Origin: Gymnopus androsaceus JB14
Taxonomy: Eukaryota > Basidiomycota > Agaricomycetes > Agaricales > Omphalotaceae
Direction of reading: 5' to 3'
Length of the DNA: 64,000 nucleotides
NCBI GenBank assembly: GCA_009733575.1
Contig: ML769468.1
Location: 159,872 to 223,871 of the forward strand
A program made the translations under genes and the position numbers. Positions 37,561-49,200 of the stretch are shown here, in pieces; position 1 is the first letter of the stretch, and each line of letters opens with the position of its first letter. Below the pieces are notes generated by a model, which saw nothing but the letters and a program-made list of their open reading frames with translations, was not told the DNA's origin and made no database searches.

Positions 37561-37724
37561 ACTACGTACTTGCTATCGACAATGCCTGGACCCTAACTTA
37601 TATCACATCCACATGTGCTTGTAATTCATACAAAGATTGACAATGAACATAAACAAGATATACAAGCGCCAGAAACGCCATTTTTGAGGAAAATTAATCT
37701 ACAACAAGCGCTTCCAACTCGTAT

Positions 37725-39066
37725 TCATCGATTTCCTATCGAGTTAAGATAGCTAGGTGGCTCGTCCGACAATCCCCTCGCCCACGACGAGTTCCGATCT
37801 TGCTCAAGCATCTCAATCTGCGCCCTCATCCTTTCCATCTCTGCTGCCATCTGGGTTTGTACGTCTTGCTCAGGAGAAGCCTGAGTGCCAGAAGATAAAG
37901 CATGATTAACCATGCTCATGATCTGGAGACGTAGCCGGCTGGCCTCCTCCTCTAGAAGCTGTTGACGTTGCGTGGGCTGGGGTACAGTACCAGTGACACT
38001 GGCAAGATTAGAACTCTGGGTTCGACGAGAGGTCCGTGTCCGCTCCGTAGCTGTATCGTCTGCAAATGAGGTGACGGTAACAGGTGAAGTAGGCGGCGGG
38101 TCCAACCGCGCGAACATTTTTTCCCCGAAAGGGCCGGGTGAACCTGATGGTCTGCGGGTCGTGAATTGTGAGCCTGGATTTTCTTTTGTACGAGTAACAC
38201 CAGGATCTGGAGTTTGAACAAACGGAGTGATTATGGTGTCTCTACGACGGCCAGTAAAGTTGGGGAGCAGCGTATTGTTCTTTGATTCTAAAGAGCCCAT
38301 TGAAGACGTGTCCCCGCGTTTCGCAGCTCGTCGTCGCAAGCACAGGACTGCGAGGACTGCGAGAAGTATCGTAAGCGGGACGATAGTCCCAATAGTAGCG
38401 CCAATAACGACGGAGCTATTGGTATGGGATGTGGCAGCGTTCAAATCAGCTTCAGATGATCCAGTGGCAGTGGAACTTGTTTGAAAATTAGCTCAAGACG
38501 CATTCAAGACCTATTTTTTTTTCACCAACCTAGTAGTAGCGGTTACGGTAGTTACGGTAGTTGTGATAGGACTCGGACTGCAAGAGCTTGAATTCGTCGA
38601 AGTTGACGAATTAGACGAAGTAGCAGCGATAGCCGTGATGGGTGTTGTGCTGTTGAAGTAATCTGAATTTTCATCGGTTGCAACTTGAATAACGTGCGGT
38701 CTAGCAGAGAAGCATTTAGCTTGGATCTATCTCTCTCTTCATATCGATATAAATACCCAGTGAGAATGAACACAAAATTTGTAACCCCACTTGACGAGCC
38801 GGTATTGGAAACCTGCAACGAGAGCACTTTGTTGAGGCTTCCATCGGCTGCTACCGTGAGCGAATTGAACCAGAAATCGGTTGGATCACTGTCCTCTCGA
38901 GTCCAGGATAGCGGGACACTAGTGAAAACCGTCGGATTTTCCTCGATACTAATGCTGAACGCGGCGACCGCGGTGGCTAGCCAGGTGAAGATACTACAAA
39001 GAAAGGATAGTCAGTGAAAAGAGGTTGATCCAAAAGTGCAAGCACTTACAGGAGTGTAATATACAT
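37725..39066 (-). CDS. Type I single-pass membrane protein with Ser/Thr-rich stalk
   Basis: The N-terminus MYITLLIFTWLATAVAAF reads as a signal peptide, followed by a short ectodomain (ENPTVFTSVPLSWTRED, GSLNKVLSLQVSNTG). A Ser/Thr-rich, probably O-glycosylated stalk follows (SSNSSTSTNSSSCSPSP, TTTVTTVTATT). Then comes one membrane helix, VVIGATIGTIVPLTILLAVL, with a basic stop-transfer LCLRRRAAKR, and a cytoplasmic tail of about 190 residues with polar repeats and a coiled coil (QLLEEEASRLRLQIMSMV, AEMERMRAQIEMLEQD). The introns near 39055-39001, 38745-38687 and 38530-38477 keep the frame. Many Agaricomycetes carry such mid2-like or mucin-like proteins; wall sensing is a guess. Function unknown. 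Confidence 0.8.
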
Positions 39067-39784
39067 CCGATGTATGTATTTTGGAAGGAGGAGGAAGGCT
39101 GGAGGAAGCAAGGGCGTGCACGTGGGGGAAACCTAGATGATTTTATTTATCAACAAGTTTTTTAGGCGAGATTTGAATGAAGAGAGATTTGAATGAAGGA
39201 AGGGACATGGGACGTTTGCATGAGCCATCAAGATATATGCTGGCGCCAGCAGGAAATACTAAATGCATGGGATGATGAGGTTGAGGCTCAGTTCAAAGTC
39301 AAACAGATCCGTGCTGAGATCCCTGTATACAACAGCATACATAAGCTATATTAGCCTGGTACTAGCTGTTAGTACCGGCCCCAGACATCTTGGCCAACTA
39401 ATACTTCGGTCTCATTCGGAGAGAGTATGTCGAGAGTATGATAAGAATGATAGGACGCCCGCTTCGCAACAGTTTTGAAAAGCTGTAGCTTGCTCCGGTG
39501 TAACCGATCCAGACTCTACTCCGATCTTAGCCGTAGTGATTCTTGTAATCCTTGAATCAAGTGTGATGCAAACGAAGTGTGCCCTTTTTTAGTGAACAGC
39601 CCGTCGCTTTCGGGAGTTATTAAGAACACTTAATGAACGTTGAAACGGCAATCCCTGAAACCAGAACGCTTCAAACCGTCAATTGCATATGCAAATGATA
39701 GATTGTATACAATTCTGAAATATCAATGTGAGGAGAATTATTTAATAGAAAGTAGCGCCAGGGACCATATCTAGGGCTTACATT
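39067..39784. other. Intergenic region
   Basis: Promoter of the membrane protein gene (transcribed leftward) and 3' flank of the OBAP gene. Only short ORFs; nothing further seen. Confidence 0.4.
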
Positions 39785-40619
39785 TTACGATCCTTTAAAG
39801 GTCAGCTCAAATTCAGAGCCTTTCGCGTCAGCTCCTGCAACCACCTCATAGCGAGTGTCCAAATGTTTTGCACGGTATTCCGCCTTGGCTTGAACGTTCG
39901 TGCCCGTCCGCTTTTCGTGATCTTTGATCAGCTCTGGAGTTACATCATCGGGCCCATTGAAAGACTTCATAAGAGTCGGAAGACCTAAAGGGAGTGCGCT
40001 AATGCCGCCGCGAAACAGATAGTAGCCGTTCACATTAAGTTCATTGCGCTGGTAACGAACAACTTACTGGCCTAGATCAATTTGCCAAAAATGCCAGGTT
40101 TTTCCATAGGTGGTATGGAGATCTTTGAGAGCTGGCATTTCCAACATATCATCGATACCTCCAGGAATCCCTTGTTTCGCCACCATAGTCAAGATTCCTA
40201 TGTAGAAAAAGCAAAATTTAAGCCAAAGGTTTGATATTTCCTTTGCGAAACATACCCGACTCGATCTCGTACTTGTGACTATGCCAAAGCTTTTTTTCTT
40301 CATCATCGAGAGTCTTGAAAACTTTTTCTGTAACAATATATTCCACTCCAATCAACCGCGCAGTTGGCTCATTAGAGTCAAATATGACGCATTGGTGGAC
40401 ATCAGAGCTGATGTTGTGCGTGCAGTAATGATAAGCAGGTACGACCCGAGTCGAGTCTGCAGCGTATGGATGCATGGCACATAGAGCTTGTTTGATATTG
40501 GAGATGGGTTTGAAGGAGAACGCTATCTGTTGCGAAGCATCGAAGACGCGATCACCTACGGTCAAAGGTTCGCCTGCGACCACAGCTTCGGGGTTGTGAG
40601 GTACTGAAGTTTGCGACAT
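39785..40619 (-). CDS. Oil-body-associated-protein-like protein (DUF1264/OBAP)
   Basis: Family members are found in plants, bacteria and fungi; plant OBAPs associate with lipid bodies, and the activity in fungi is unknown. Visible family features are the N-terminal [73 protein letters not shown] with [16 protein letters not shown], and [14 protein letters not shown] followed by [13 protein letters not shown]. Three exons; the second intron ends at a TTAG inside GGCATTAG near 40001. The start is the ATG at 40619. The neighbouring CCZ1 ATG is at 40814 on the other strand, so the two share a short divergent promoter region. The frame is clean. Confidence 0.88.
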
Positions 40620-40813
40620 TTCGAGTTGAGAGAAGAGCTGCAAACCTCCAGAGTTTTAAGGTCAAGCAAGGACTATGATGCCATTGCGAATGTAATCTCA
40701 ACGTCACAAAGCTGGTCATTTAGGTTTTGGAAGAGCAGTCGGATGATTGGCGCCAACATCTAGCGCCCATCCACGTCTTCCTCCCGAACCCCAGCTTTGA
40801 CTATCTCCGCGGC

Positions 40814-43142
40814 ATGGCAAGGATTCCTCCAAATCTATCATATCTTACTATATACAATCCTACTCTACGCCCATCTGTTTCTACTTCTGACGACGAGGAT
40901 GCTGAAGAACAGGCTCAGATTCTGTTTTATACCTCCAAGGAGCGGGCAGTATCGCGCGACCGGATGCTCCGACAAGTAGGATTGGCCAAAGCTTTGGTTA
41001 ATTTCTCCGAGTACGTATCTGTTCTCTGTGATTTCATGAAAAAATAACTGATAAATACTGCAGAATGTTCAATGCCGATGATGCATGCCAGAACGTCCAC
41101 TCGCAATCCAGAAGGATGATAATGGTTTTTCCCGAACCTGATTTCTGCATACATGCAGTATGTCTATTCAAAACAGTCGCATTAGAGAAGTCAATTGATT
41201 CAGTAGGAAGGGAGTAGAACTTGCAAAGACTCCAAGAGCGCCGATCAAATCCAAAAGCAAGGAAAAAGGTGTCAAGAGTATCCTGAAAGGCAAGGATAAA
41301 GAACCTATAAATCCAACTTTCGACTACAGTGATGCTTCGGTGAACAATCAAGCATTGCGAGCCAGTATTTTAAGAGGCTACGAACGATTCAAAGTGCGAT
41401 TTTCTTATGCGGTTTCCGAGACCAATGTACTAAGCCTTTTATTACAGCTGATGCATGGCTCGTTTACATCTATTCTATCTACACTTGGACAGGAAGCATT
41501 AGAGCTACGACTAGAGAGGTTTTTTACTGTGTGGGCCTGGTCCTGGGATATAGAGAATGGTCTCGAATTCAGTCAACACTTGGGTGTGTGTCTTGCATAT
41601 AATTTATTGCGCAAATAGCAAATAGCTAAATAGCATCCAAAGGTACCCCGTTACATCCCATGCGCCATAGCATTCTCCCTTTACTAGATACCCTTTCCAA
41701 CGATATACCCGATACTATCATCCCAATAGCTGTCACTTCGACTCATGCAATTCCCTCTACCCGCTTTATAGAAGCTCAGCTTACCGACATCGCTTTCCCA
41801 ACATCTTCTAACGCTCGTACCTCCACCTCCAGAAAGTCTACCTCCATCGCCTTCTACTCCCTCTACCATCCAAGATGGTACCGTACGACCTAAACGGCCT
41901 CCTGACACAAATAATGAACCAAAGACCAATGATAATACATCAGGTTCAACCTTTATGGGTATGGGTATGCCGAATATGGATGTTATGGATGTCGGCAAAT
42001 GGAGCTGGTTTAACTTTGCAAAGAATGGAAAGAAGTCTGGAGATGATTCACGGGAACAAGAAGATGAAAAGCCGAGTAACGAGGACAGGACCGAGGCCGA
42101 GACTGAGACTACTGCACCAGCACCCGCAGATGAAGAGGAAACCGCGTTTACAAATGCCGATGTAGACCAGAGTGCTTTGGATGATGCCATGTCTTCAGAG
42201 AGTATCGCACCGATTGACTCTGGGGTGAAGCCCCAATCAGAAAAGACCTACTTCACCACGACTGAACTGGACAATGTCAGTATTGTGTCTGGTATCTCCA
42301 TTGTAACTGACACGGCACATAACTCCTCTGCATCATCATCATCGAGATCGCCTTCGCTGTCGCCGCTCCCACCACCACCGCGGAAATTTATGACAACCAC
42401 GATTCATCTCGCTGAGGAGGCCGATCCGCTGGATACTAAGAAAAGAAGGATTTACTATCTGACAGTGAGTTTTCCTCTACGTCCCTATCGTTGTCCAACA
42501 AGCGGAACTTTTAGAGACATCCCTTTTCGGTCGCCCTCATCGGCGTGGACGAGGAGAACCTTGACCCAACTGTATCTGTAGAGCTTCTTTCCATCAAGAT
42601 CGATGGTGTCTTGAATAGCATCGCAGCAGTTCTTGACGATGAAGCTTTGAAGAGGTCGGTGATTTTAAACTGTGGAGCGATAACCTGCGCTCATGTCCGA
42701 AATCGGCAGCTCTACAGACACAATACCCTCCTTAACGAAGATTCTACAACCTAGAGATCGCCATATCTTTGCCTTGGAGCGAGCGCCTTTTGCCGTTCAC
42801 GATGATCCTCAATTGTTTGCATCAAACTCGATACATCTTTACAATGCTCAGGCCTTACTGCCAGAGGTCCGTTTTCGTTCACGCAGAAATCGAATCAAGC
42901 TGAATAATTCTCGTAACCGTATTCTCTTTCCAGCCAACATGACGTACAGGAAGTGTTTGCCAGAGGTCAGAGCCCACAACATTGGCATGTTGCTCGGCGC
43001 GTCGGCCAGGGATCGTAGTGATGGAGATCGAGAGCTGAACGGAGAAGTGTACATGGAAGTGTTCAGGAAGGATGCAAGTCTTACGGATGTAGATAATGTG
43101 GTGACAGGGGTTGTACGAAGAATGGAAGAAGATTCTATGTAA
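40814..43142 (+). CDS. CCZ1: Vacuolar fusion protein CCZ1 homologue
   Basis: Partner of MON1; the complex is the GEF for Rab7/Ypt7 in endosome-vacuole fusion and autophagy. It starts MARIPPNLSYLTIYNPTLRP, then AQILFYTSKERAVSRDRMLR, QVGLAKALVNFSEMFNADD and RMIMVFPEPDFCIHAGVELA (longin-like domain). A loop rich in Pro, Asp and Glu follows, with FMGMGMPNMDVMDVGKWSW. The C-terminal part has KTYFTTTELDNVSIVSGI, RRIYYLT and SVALIGVDEENLD. An intron at about 42656-42711 (a GT donor after LKR, CGGCAG acceptor) links it to TIPSLTKILQPRDRHIFALE. A +1 frame break lies at about 41795-41815 in a Pro/Ser-rich, poorly conserved stretch. It ends at 43142, and a diverged copy of its last exon lies just downstream. 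Confidence 0.88.
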
Positions 43143-43851
43143 ATTATTGACCCGCTTTGCTACCTCTCCAATAGATTCTGATATTGATTCAATCTTGCCG
43201 AAGAACTGAAAGAAAAGCGTACAAGTGTTCAGGAAGGACGCAAGTCTTGCAGATTGGATAATGTAAGTGGTGACTGGGTTGCATGGAAAATGGAAGAATG
43301 CTTTGTAAAATATGATTTCGGAGTGTATGTAGAGCTACTAACCAAGAAACAAAGACCCGGGACATCTTCGATGGACTCATGAATATCGTCTCCAGTAAGA
43401 GCTTTGTGAAGCAGAGATGAGGTGGGGAAACCCAACTCAGTGAGATGTAGTCGCAGAGCTGAGAGCCTGTATTTCTTTTTAGGGAGACATTATTTCAAGT
43501 AGTCCTATGGCCCCGTGGTAAATCGCGGAGCAGTGAGCACACCAGCGGGCACCCCCCTACGTAGTTCAGGTATTTTCGTGATAAATATCGGACCCAATTC
43601 AACACCTCCATTGATATGTTGGTCGATGTTGAATCCAGTCGGCCTTGTGACACGCACATGACTGTACACCTTGAGCAGCGAAATACCTTGACATTGTCAG
43701 TCTGAGCGCACTGTATATGGATAATTTAGAGACCAAAGAAATTCCAGTACATTGATGATCAACTTACCCCAGGTTTTGAACAGAAAGTGAACTGTTCAGC
43801 TTCACATTGGTATCTGAGGTCAATTCTAGCTAACGCCTCCTTGAACGCACT
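43143..43851. repeat. Intergenic region holding a diverged duplicate of the CCZ1 3' end
   Basis: Bases about 43195-43315 align with about 43025-43150, the last coding bases and stop of CCZ1. Both contain GTGTTCAGGAAGGA, GCAAGTCTT and AATGGAAGAA, with small indels between. The copy has no open frame. The rest of the stretch shows no gene. Confidence 0.7.
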
Positions 43852-44578
43852 TCACACAGGATAAAATTCCAGATCCAGTTCAACTTGGTCGGGTTCAAGT
43901 GCAACCATGTTCAATGGAAATTTCTTCAGAAGTTTAGGCATTAAGCATGCTGAAAGTTTTGCGACATGGAAAGAATCTAAAATCGGAGTGTGATTATAAC
44001 ACAAAAATTCGAGTATTTCGACAGACTCGTTCATAAAAATTTCACCATACACTTCAGCTCGAGCATCAGCATCGGTTGAAACTTCCCATTCCATGAAACG
44101 AAGGTTGGGGAGAAGTGGACCTGACGATTTGATTCGTCTCAAGGACCCAAGAGGGTGGTAAAAGGCATTTGGTTGCCTTGTAGCACCTAAGTGGCGGATT
44201 CGATGCTGATACATGGTCTGGAAGCGAAGCCATGCCTTGTTTGTCAACCGATCTTCGAAGTGATACTGTGAACATTGTTAGCAGCCATAGTAAGATATTC
44301 GCGGGTCCTCACATATTCCCCATCGTATTGGAGTTCTCCGAAGAGAGATAGCATCTGTTTAAGATCTTCCACCCGGTACCAGAGTACATTTAACCTCTCC
44401 GCTGACCATCGTTTGCAAACAGCCGCAGCGACGGCGTTCGTTTTAGGCTCGCAGAAGGATATGATGTGAAGTAGTTCTGCGATGCAAATTTTATGGTGTA
44501 AAGAATAATAATATACTGTAGGACCGATTGGACGCGACGGACCTTCAAAAAAACTCACAAGCGCTCATAGGACGCCAT
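43852..44578 (-). CDS. Short F-box-like protein, probably truncated
   Basis: The N-terminal F-box-like region reads LLHIISFCEPKTNAVAAAVC, then KRWSAERLNVLWYRVEDLKQ, the usual pattern of an Agaricomycete F-box family. Further C-terminal parts are LTNKAWLRFQTMYQHRIRHL, LLPNLRFMEWEV and FLCYNHTPILDSFHVAKLS. The gene ends at 43852 after about 200 residues, while relatives are often 450-550 aa, so the C-terminal half is missing or lies in exons I cannot see. The first exon is very short (MASYERL from 44578), and its splice to the F-box does not keep frame in the simplest reading. Divergent from the CCCH gene, 64 bp between starts. Confidence 0.6.
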
Positions 44579-44642
44579 TGATGACTAAAAGAAGCGCTAG
44601 CTGGCTAGGTGCCGTCCCGAACTAAGTCTCTCACAAACCGCC

Positions 44643-46057
44643 ATGGCCTCTTCTTCATCTTCTGAAGCGCAGCTAAAAAGCGAAATAGCAAAACTTACCG
44701 GTAAGCAGTCTTATTTTTTATATAGTAGAGATGTGAACCCTTCTATCGTAGCCTCCATCAACATGCATAAATCGACCTTATCGACCCAGCCAGCAACAGC
44801 AGGATACCGAAAAAACACCTACGTCAATCCGAATTACAAGCCCGCCAACAAATATGTCCGACCAATGCCACTCAGGACTTCCAACTCTTTGACCCAGCCT
44901 TCGACATCCCAAACTGAAGTCAAGGAAGTCGTCCTCAATGGTGTCGCCTTTCAATCTTCTGGACGTTCATTAGTCCGCAAAGACCGTAAGTCACTGCATT
45001 TTCATAATACTCTATCTGATTTTTTTTTGCCAGTCCCCGCCCCCTCGTCTAGTGCATCCAGCACCCCAGTACCGACCCCGACATCGACTCCAGCTCCAAC
45101 AACATTCACCCGGAAATCTGGCCATCTCGTCGCAGCCAACCGTGCCTACAAACCGAAATCTTCCCGTGGCCGCCGAGGTGGACCATCCAATCGCAATATG
45201 ACTCTCACCAATGGTCGCAGACCTTATCAGTCCGTCTGGTTTTTGGATTTAGGCTCATCTTTCCCTCTAACCTTTAACAGAGGCAGACGTGTCAACAAAC
45301 GTATAAAGTATTCCGACAAACAGTGTCCCCGCTTTTCGACAACAGGTGCGACATCCACAGTCTCAAAACAAGATCCCAATTCAGAGCACGTCTTCTCTGG
45401 ACATTATTTACCTTTCAACATTTTCTTCTATTTATAGGTTCTTGCTCGCACGGCCTGACATGCATGTATCAGCACGACCCCTCCAAGATTGCTATATGCT
45501 GGAATTTTCTGCAAGATAATTGTCCCAACACGGCTGATACCTGCAATCTCTCACACGACCCTACACCAGAACGTACTCCTCTTTGTCTTCATTTCCTCAA
45601 CAAAGGGCGTTGTACTCGTCCAAACTGCCTCTATCCGCACGTAAACGTGGGCGCTCGTCATGGTATATGCCGCGACTTTGCTGTCCTTGGATACTGCGAT
45701 AAAGGACTTGATTGTGACAAGCAACACGTTAGGGAGTGTCCAGACTTCGCGGAGAAGGGTACCTGTTCGATTAAAGGATGCAAACTTCCGCATGTCATTC
45801 GTGCAAACCGCAACAGGAAGCCTGCCTCCTCTTCTGGTGTCCCCTCCTTTGCTCCTGCGGCTGAACCTGAAGGTGAAATCCGAGTGCAACGTGTAACAGC
45901 TGATAATGCCCAGTTGGGTGATGAGTATATTTCACTGACTTTTAATGAGAGTGAAAGCGAGGAAGAGAGTGATGATGACGAAGAGGAAGAAGAGGATGAT
46001 GAAGAGGAAGGAGACGATTCAAACGGTGTAAATGATGAAATACCCGTTATAGGGTAA
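44643..46057 (+). CDS. Five-finger CCCH zinc-finger protein (ZC3H3-like)
   Basis: Nuclear RNA-binding protein; the human homologue ZC3H3 works in mRNA polyadenylation and export. Five tandem CCCH fingers are readable: CPRFSTTGSCSHGLTCMYQH (Cx8Cx5Cx3H, split by an intron), CWNFLQDNCPNTADTCNLSH (Cx7Cx6Cx3H), CLHFLNKGRCTRPNCLYPH (Cx8Cx4Cx3H), CRDFAVLGYCDKGLDCDKQH (Cx8Cx5Cx3H) and CPDFAEKGTCSIKGCKLPH (Cx8Cx4Cx3H). The N-terminal half is basic and disordered (RSLVRKD, KSSRGRRGG), with RGRRVNKRIKYSDKQ next to finger 1 as in ZC3H3. The C-terminus is strongly acidic (an Asp/Glu run encoded at about 45955-46020). Splices at 44701, about 44990, about 45230 and about 45345 keep frame. Clean gene. Confidence 0.88.
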
Positions 46058-46230
46058 TTTATGTATCCAATGTATATTTCAAGAGTTAACAAGGATGATT
46101 TTTGTGGTTTATTGGTTATTTTTGCTTGATTTCGGTCTTTGAATTTTGCGTTGGTACTGCAAGCGCTTATTGCGTAATCCCAGCAACACCAAAAAGAGAT
46201 GCCGCGTCAACTTGTTTCTTTTTCACTTCA

Positions 46231-49200
46231 ATGACGATCCAGACTCAGAGTTTGTCCTCTGCTGCAGATTCACCTACTTCTTCTACTTCTTCCTCTCGCA
46301 AACGACAACGCAGCACATCCCAATCCTCTGCGACAGAGGAAGAGTCGCTAAAACGCGGCAGTCCTCGACCCCAAATCGATTCTCTTTCGATAAACGACCC
46401 TATCAATATGGGCCAAGATTCTGAAATGGACATTTATATGAAAGAGCAGGACCATAGCGAGCAGCTTAGTGCCACTGAAAAGTTATCACGCGTCGCCCAG
46501 CTTAAGCGTTCTCCAATGGCGCTCAACCAAACTTGGTTTCTCGTCGATCGAACTTGGTGTCGCCGGTGGCGGGCGGCACTGGGAGAGATAGATCCAAAAT
46601 CCCATCCAGAGCCAATATCAGAGTCTGACCTCGGTCCACCTTCAACCAGCGCGCTCTTGGACCAATACGGCAATCTAAAGCCTGGTTTGGCGGAAGAAGT
46701 GGACTTTGAGTTCATTCCGGAAGAAGCTTGGAAGTTGCTCGTTGCCTGGTAAACATCACGCTTTTCTTCTACTGTATTTCGATACTTACAAGACCGTATA
46801 GGTATGGTTCCCCTCCAGTACCGCTACCTAGGAAAACCATTGGCCGTGGAATCAATAAAAAGCATCATTTCTATCGAACTTTTCCCTCCAAAGTTTCATA
46901 TCTATCGCTTAACCAAAGACGAAGCTGATGCCACTTCATCACTCCTTGAACCAGCCACTGTAGCGCTGTCTGCCCATGATATGTTGCAAGACCTATGCAC
47001 CGCTTCCATTGAAGCTGTTCGTACCGAAACAGACTACCAATCTTTCAGCTCGCGTCTGGCACCTAACCGATCCCAATTTCAATCATTCTACACGCGATCT
47101 CCCTGTTCCCAGACTTACTGGGGGCACAGATCCTCAAGTCAGATACGTCCAGCACTTTGGAAGAAGCTACCCTTGAGAGCGGAGACTCGTTCGTAGTCGA
47201 ATTCCAGGACCCAGTGACGCACGAGTGGCTTTTGAAGAGAGAAGCTGACGCTCCTGCCGAACCTTTGTTCAAATCCAATGATGGATTTTTCAATCGTATG
47301 TCTACGTCCACGTCGTCTCTCTTCTCTGGATCGAATTCGACTGCTTGAACCTAACGGTAATGCGAAGGCTGCGGTTGACAAGAAATTGTCGGTCATCGCT
47401 AAGAAGGAAAAGGTGAAGGAAAAAGAGCGATGGAATGAGCCTGGCACGTTGGGGCTAGGGAACATGTAAGAGTCTTCTCTACCCGCTTCCGAGCAGCAAT
47501 AACATTCCTGCAGGGGAAATACATGCTTCATGAACTCCGCCTTGCAATGTCTCACTCATCAGAAGGAGCTCACCGAGTACTTCCTTACCGGCGTATACAC
47601 AAGCGAGCTCAACCCCGATAATCCTCTTGGAATGGGTGGCGCGATTGCGGAAGGATTTGGTTCTCTCCTAACCCGCATATGGGCAGGATCAGAGATTGCT
47701 CAAACATTTGGGGCAGTGGACAAGCTCAAGAAGGAGGAATCAGGAGGCTCGAAAAGCAAGGTCTCCAAGTTTTTTGGTCGAAATCCCCCAACTTTCGGAG
47801 GTGGCTACGGAGGTTATGGTGGAGGAGGAGGCTTCAGCCCATCTGCCACGTCGTACTCGCCTCGGGATTTCAAATCTCAATTGTCGCGTTTCGCTCCACA
47901 GTTCTCTGGCTATCAGCAGCATGATTCACAGGAGTTGGTGGCATTTCTGCTTGATGGGTTGCATGAGGATCTAAATCGTGTTTTAAAGAAGCCGTATGTG
48001 GAAAAGGCGGATTGGATTGGTGCTCGTCCTCCTGTGTCCCGTCAGTTCAGGGAACGGCGTACAGCGGAAGTCGATGGAGAGGAAGAGGACAAGGAGGAGT
48101 ATAAGCGTGCAAAGGAGGAGTATGAGGAGAAGGAGCGCGAAGCCTATCTCAAGGTACATGAGTGGGATGCAGAATTGGAGGAAAACAAGGAGCTATTAAG
48201 ATTTGCTAGGGAGAGTTGGGAAGGCTATAAGAAGCGGAACGACAGTGTTGTGGTAGACCTTTTCCAAGGGCAATATCGCAGCACTCTAGTTTGCCCCGAG
48301 TGTCAAAAAGTGAGTTCACCATGCAGTTTCTGAAATACATGTTTAACGACTTTTGTCAGGTCTCTATCACCTTCGACCCGTTCATGTACCTCACTCTGCC
48401 TCTACCCATTCAGAAGAAGTGGCGAGGTACTGTCTTTTACGTCCCGTGGGACCTCGCGAAACCGCATGTCAAGGTTTGTCTTAATATGCCCTAGTATACT
48501 AGTTTTCTGAGTGTTTTTCCAGATTCCTGTTGAAATTGGACAAGACTCGTCGTTCAAAGATCTGAGAGCCCTCCTCGGAAGATGGATGGGTGCACCACAA
48601 GAAAACGTACGCTACCTTCATTGCTGAGCTTGACAGGTCTTGATGGTTCCCTCGATAGCTCTTAACCCTTGAATACTTTAGCCATCGCTTTTATAAGAAT
48701 CTTGACGATACAATACTCTGCGGAGAAATGGGCGACAACGACACGATCATCTGTTTCGAACTCCCATGCAATTCCCAGCAGTCGAGAACATGGAAGCGTA
48801 GCGAGCATCCCAACGACCCTTGGGTGATTCCTATGCTACTATCTGATGCTCCATCTGCCATGTCCTTTGGTACTGGCGCCAATTCCTTTGGCCCACGAAC
48901 CTACGGCGGTGGAATGAACAACTATCGATCCAACAACCTCTTTGGGTATCCAACAATAGCTGTAATAACTGCCGAAGAGGCCAAGTCCAAGGAAGGGATT
49001 TATGGTGCCGCTCTTGAAAGATTGGCTCGATGGACAACGCAGAGAACCCATCTTTGGGTTTGGGAGTTGGCTGGCGGCAGTAATGGTGGTTTCCCGATAG
49101 GTGAGAAAGTAGAAACAGTCACACTCGACGCGATGGACGAGGATGCCGTGGAAACAGTGACAGAAATTGGCGAAGATGGTGCTGTGGTCAACGTGACGCA

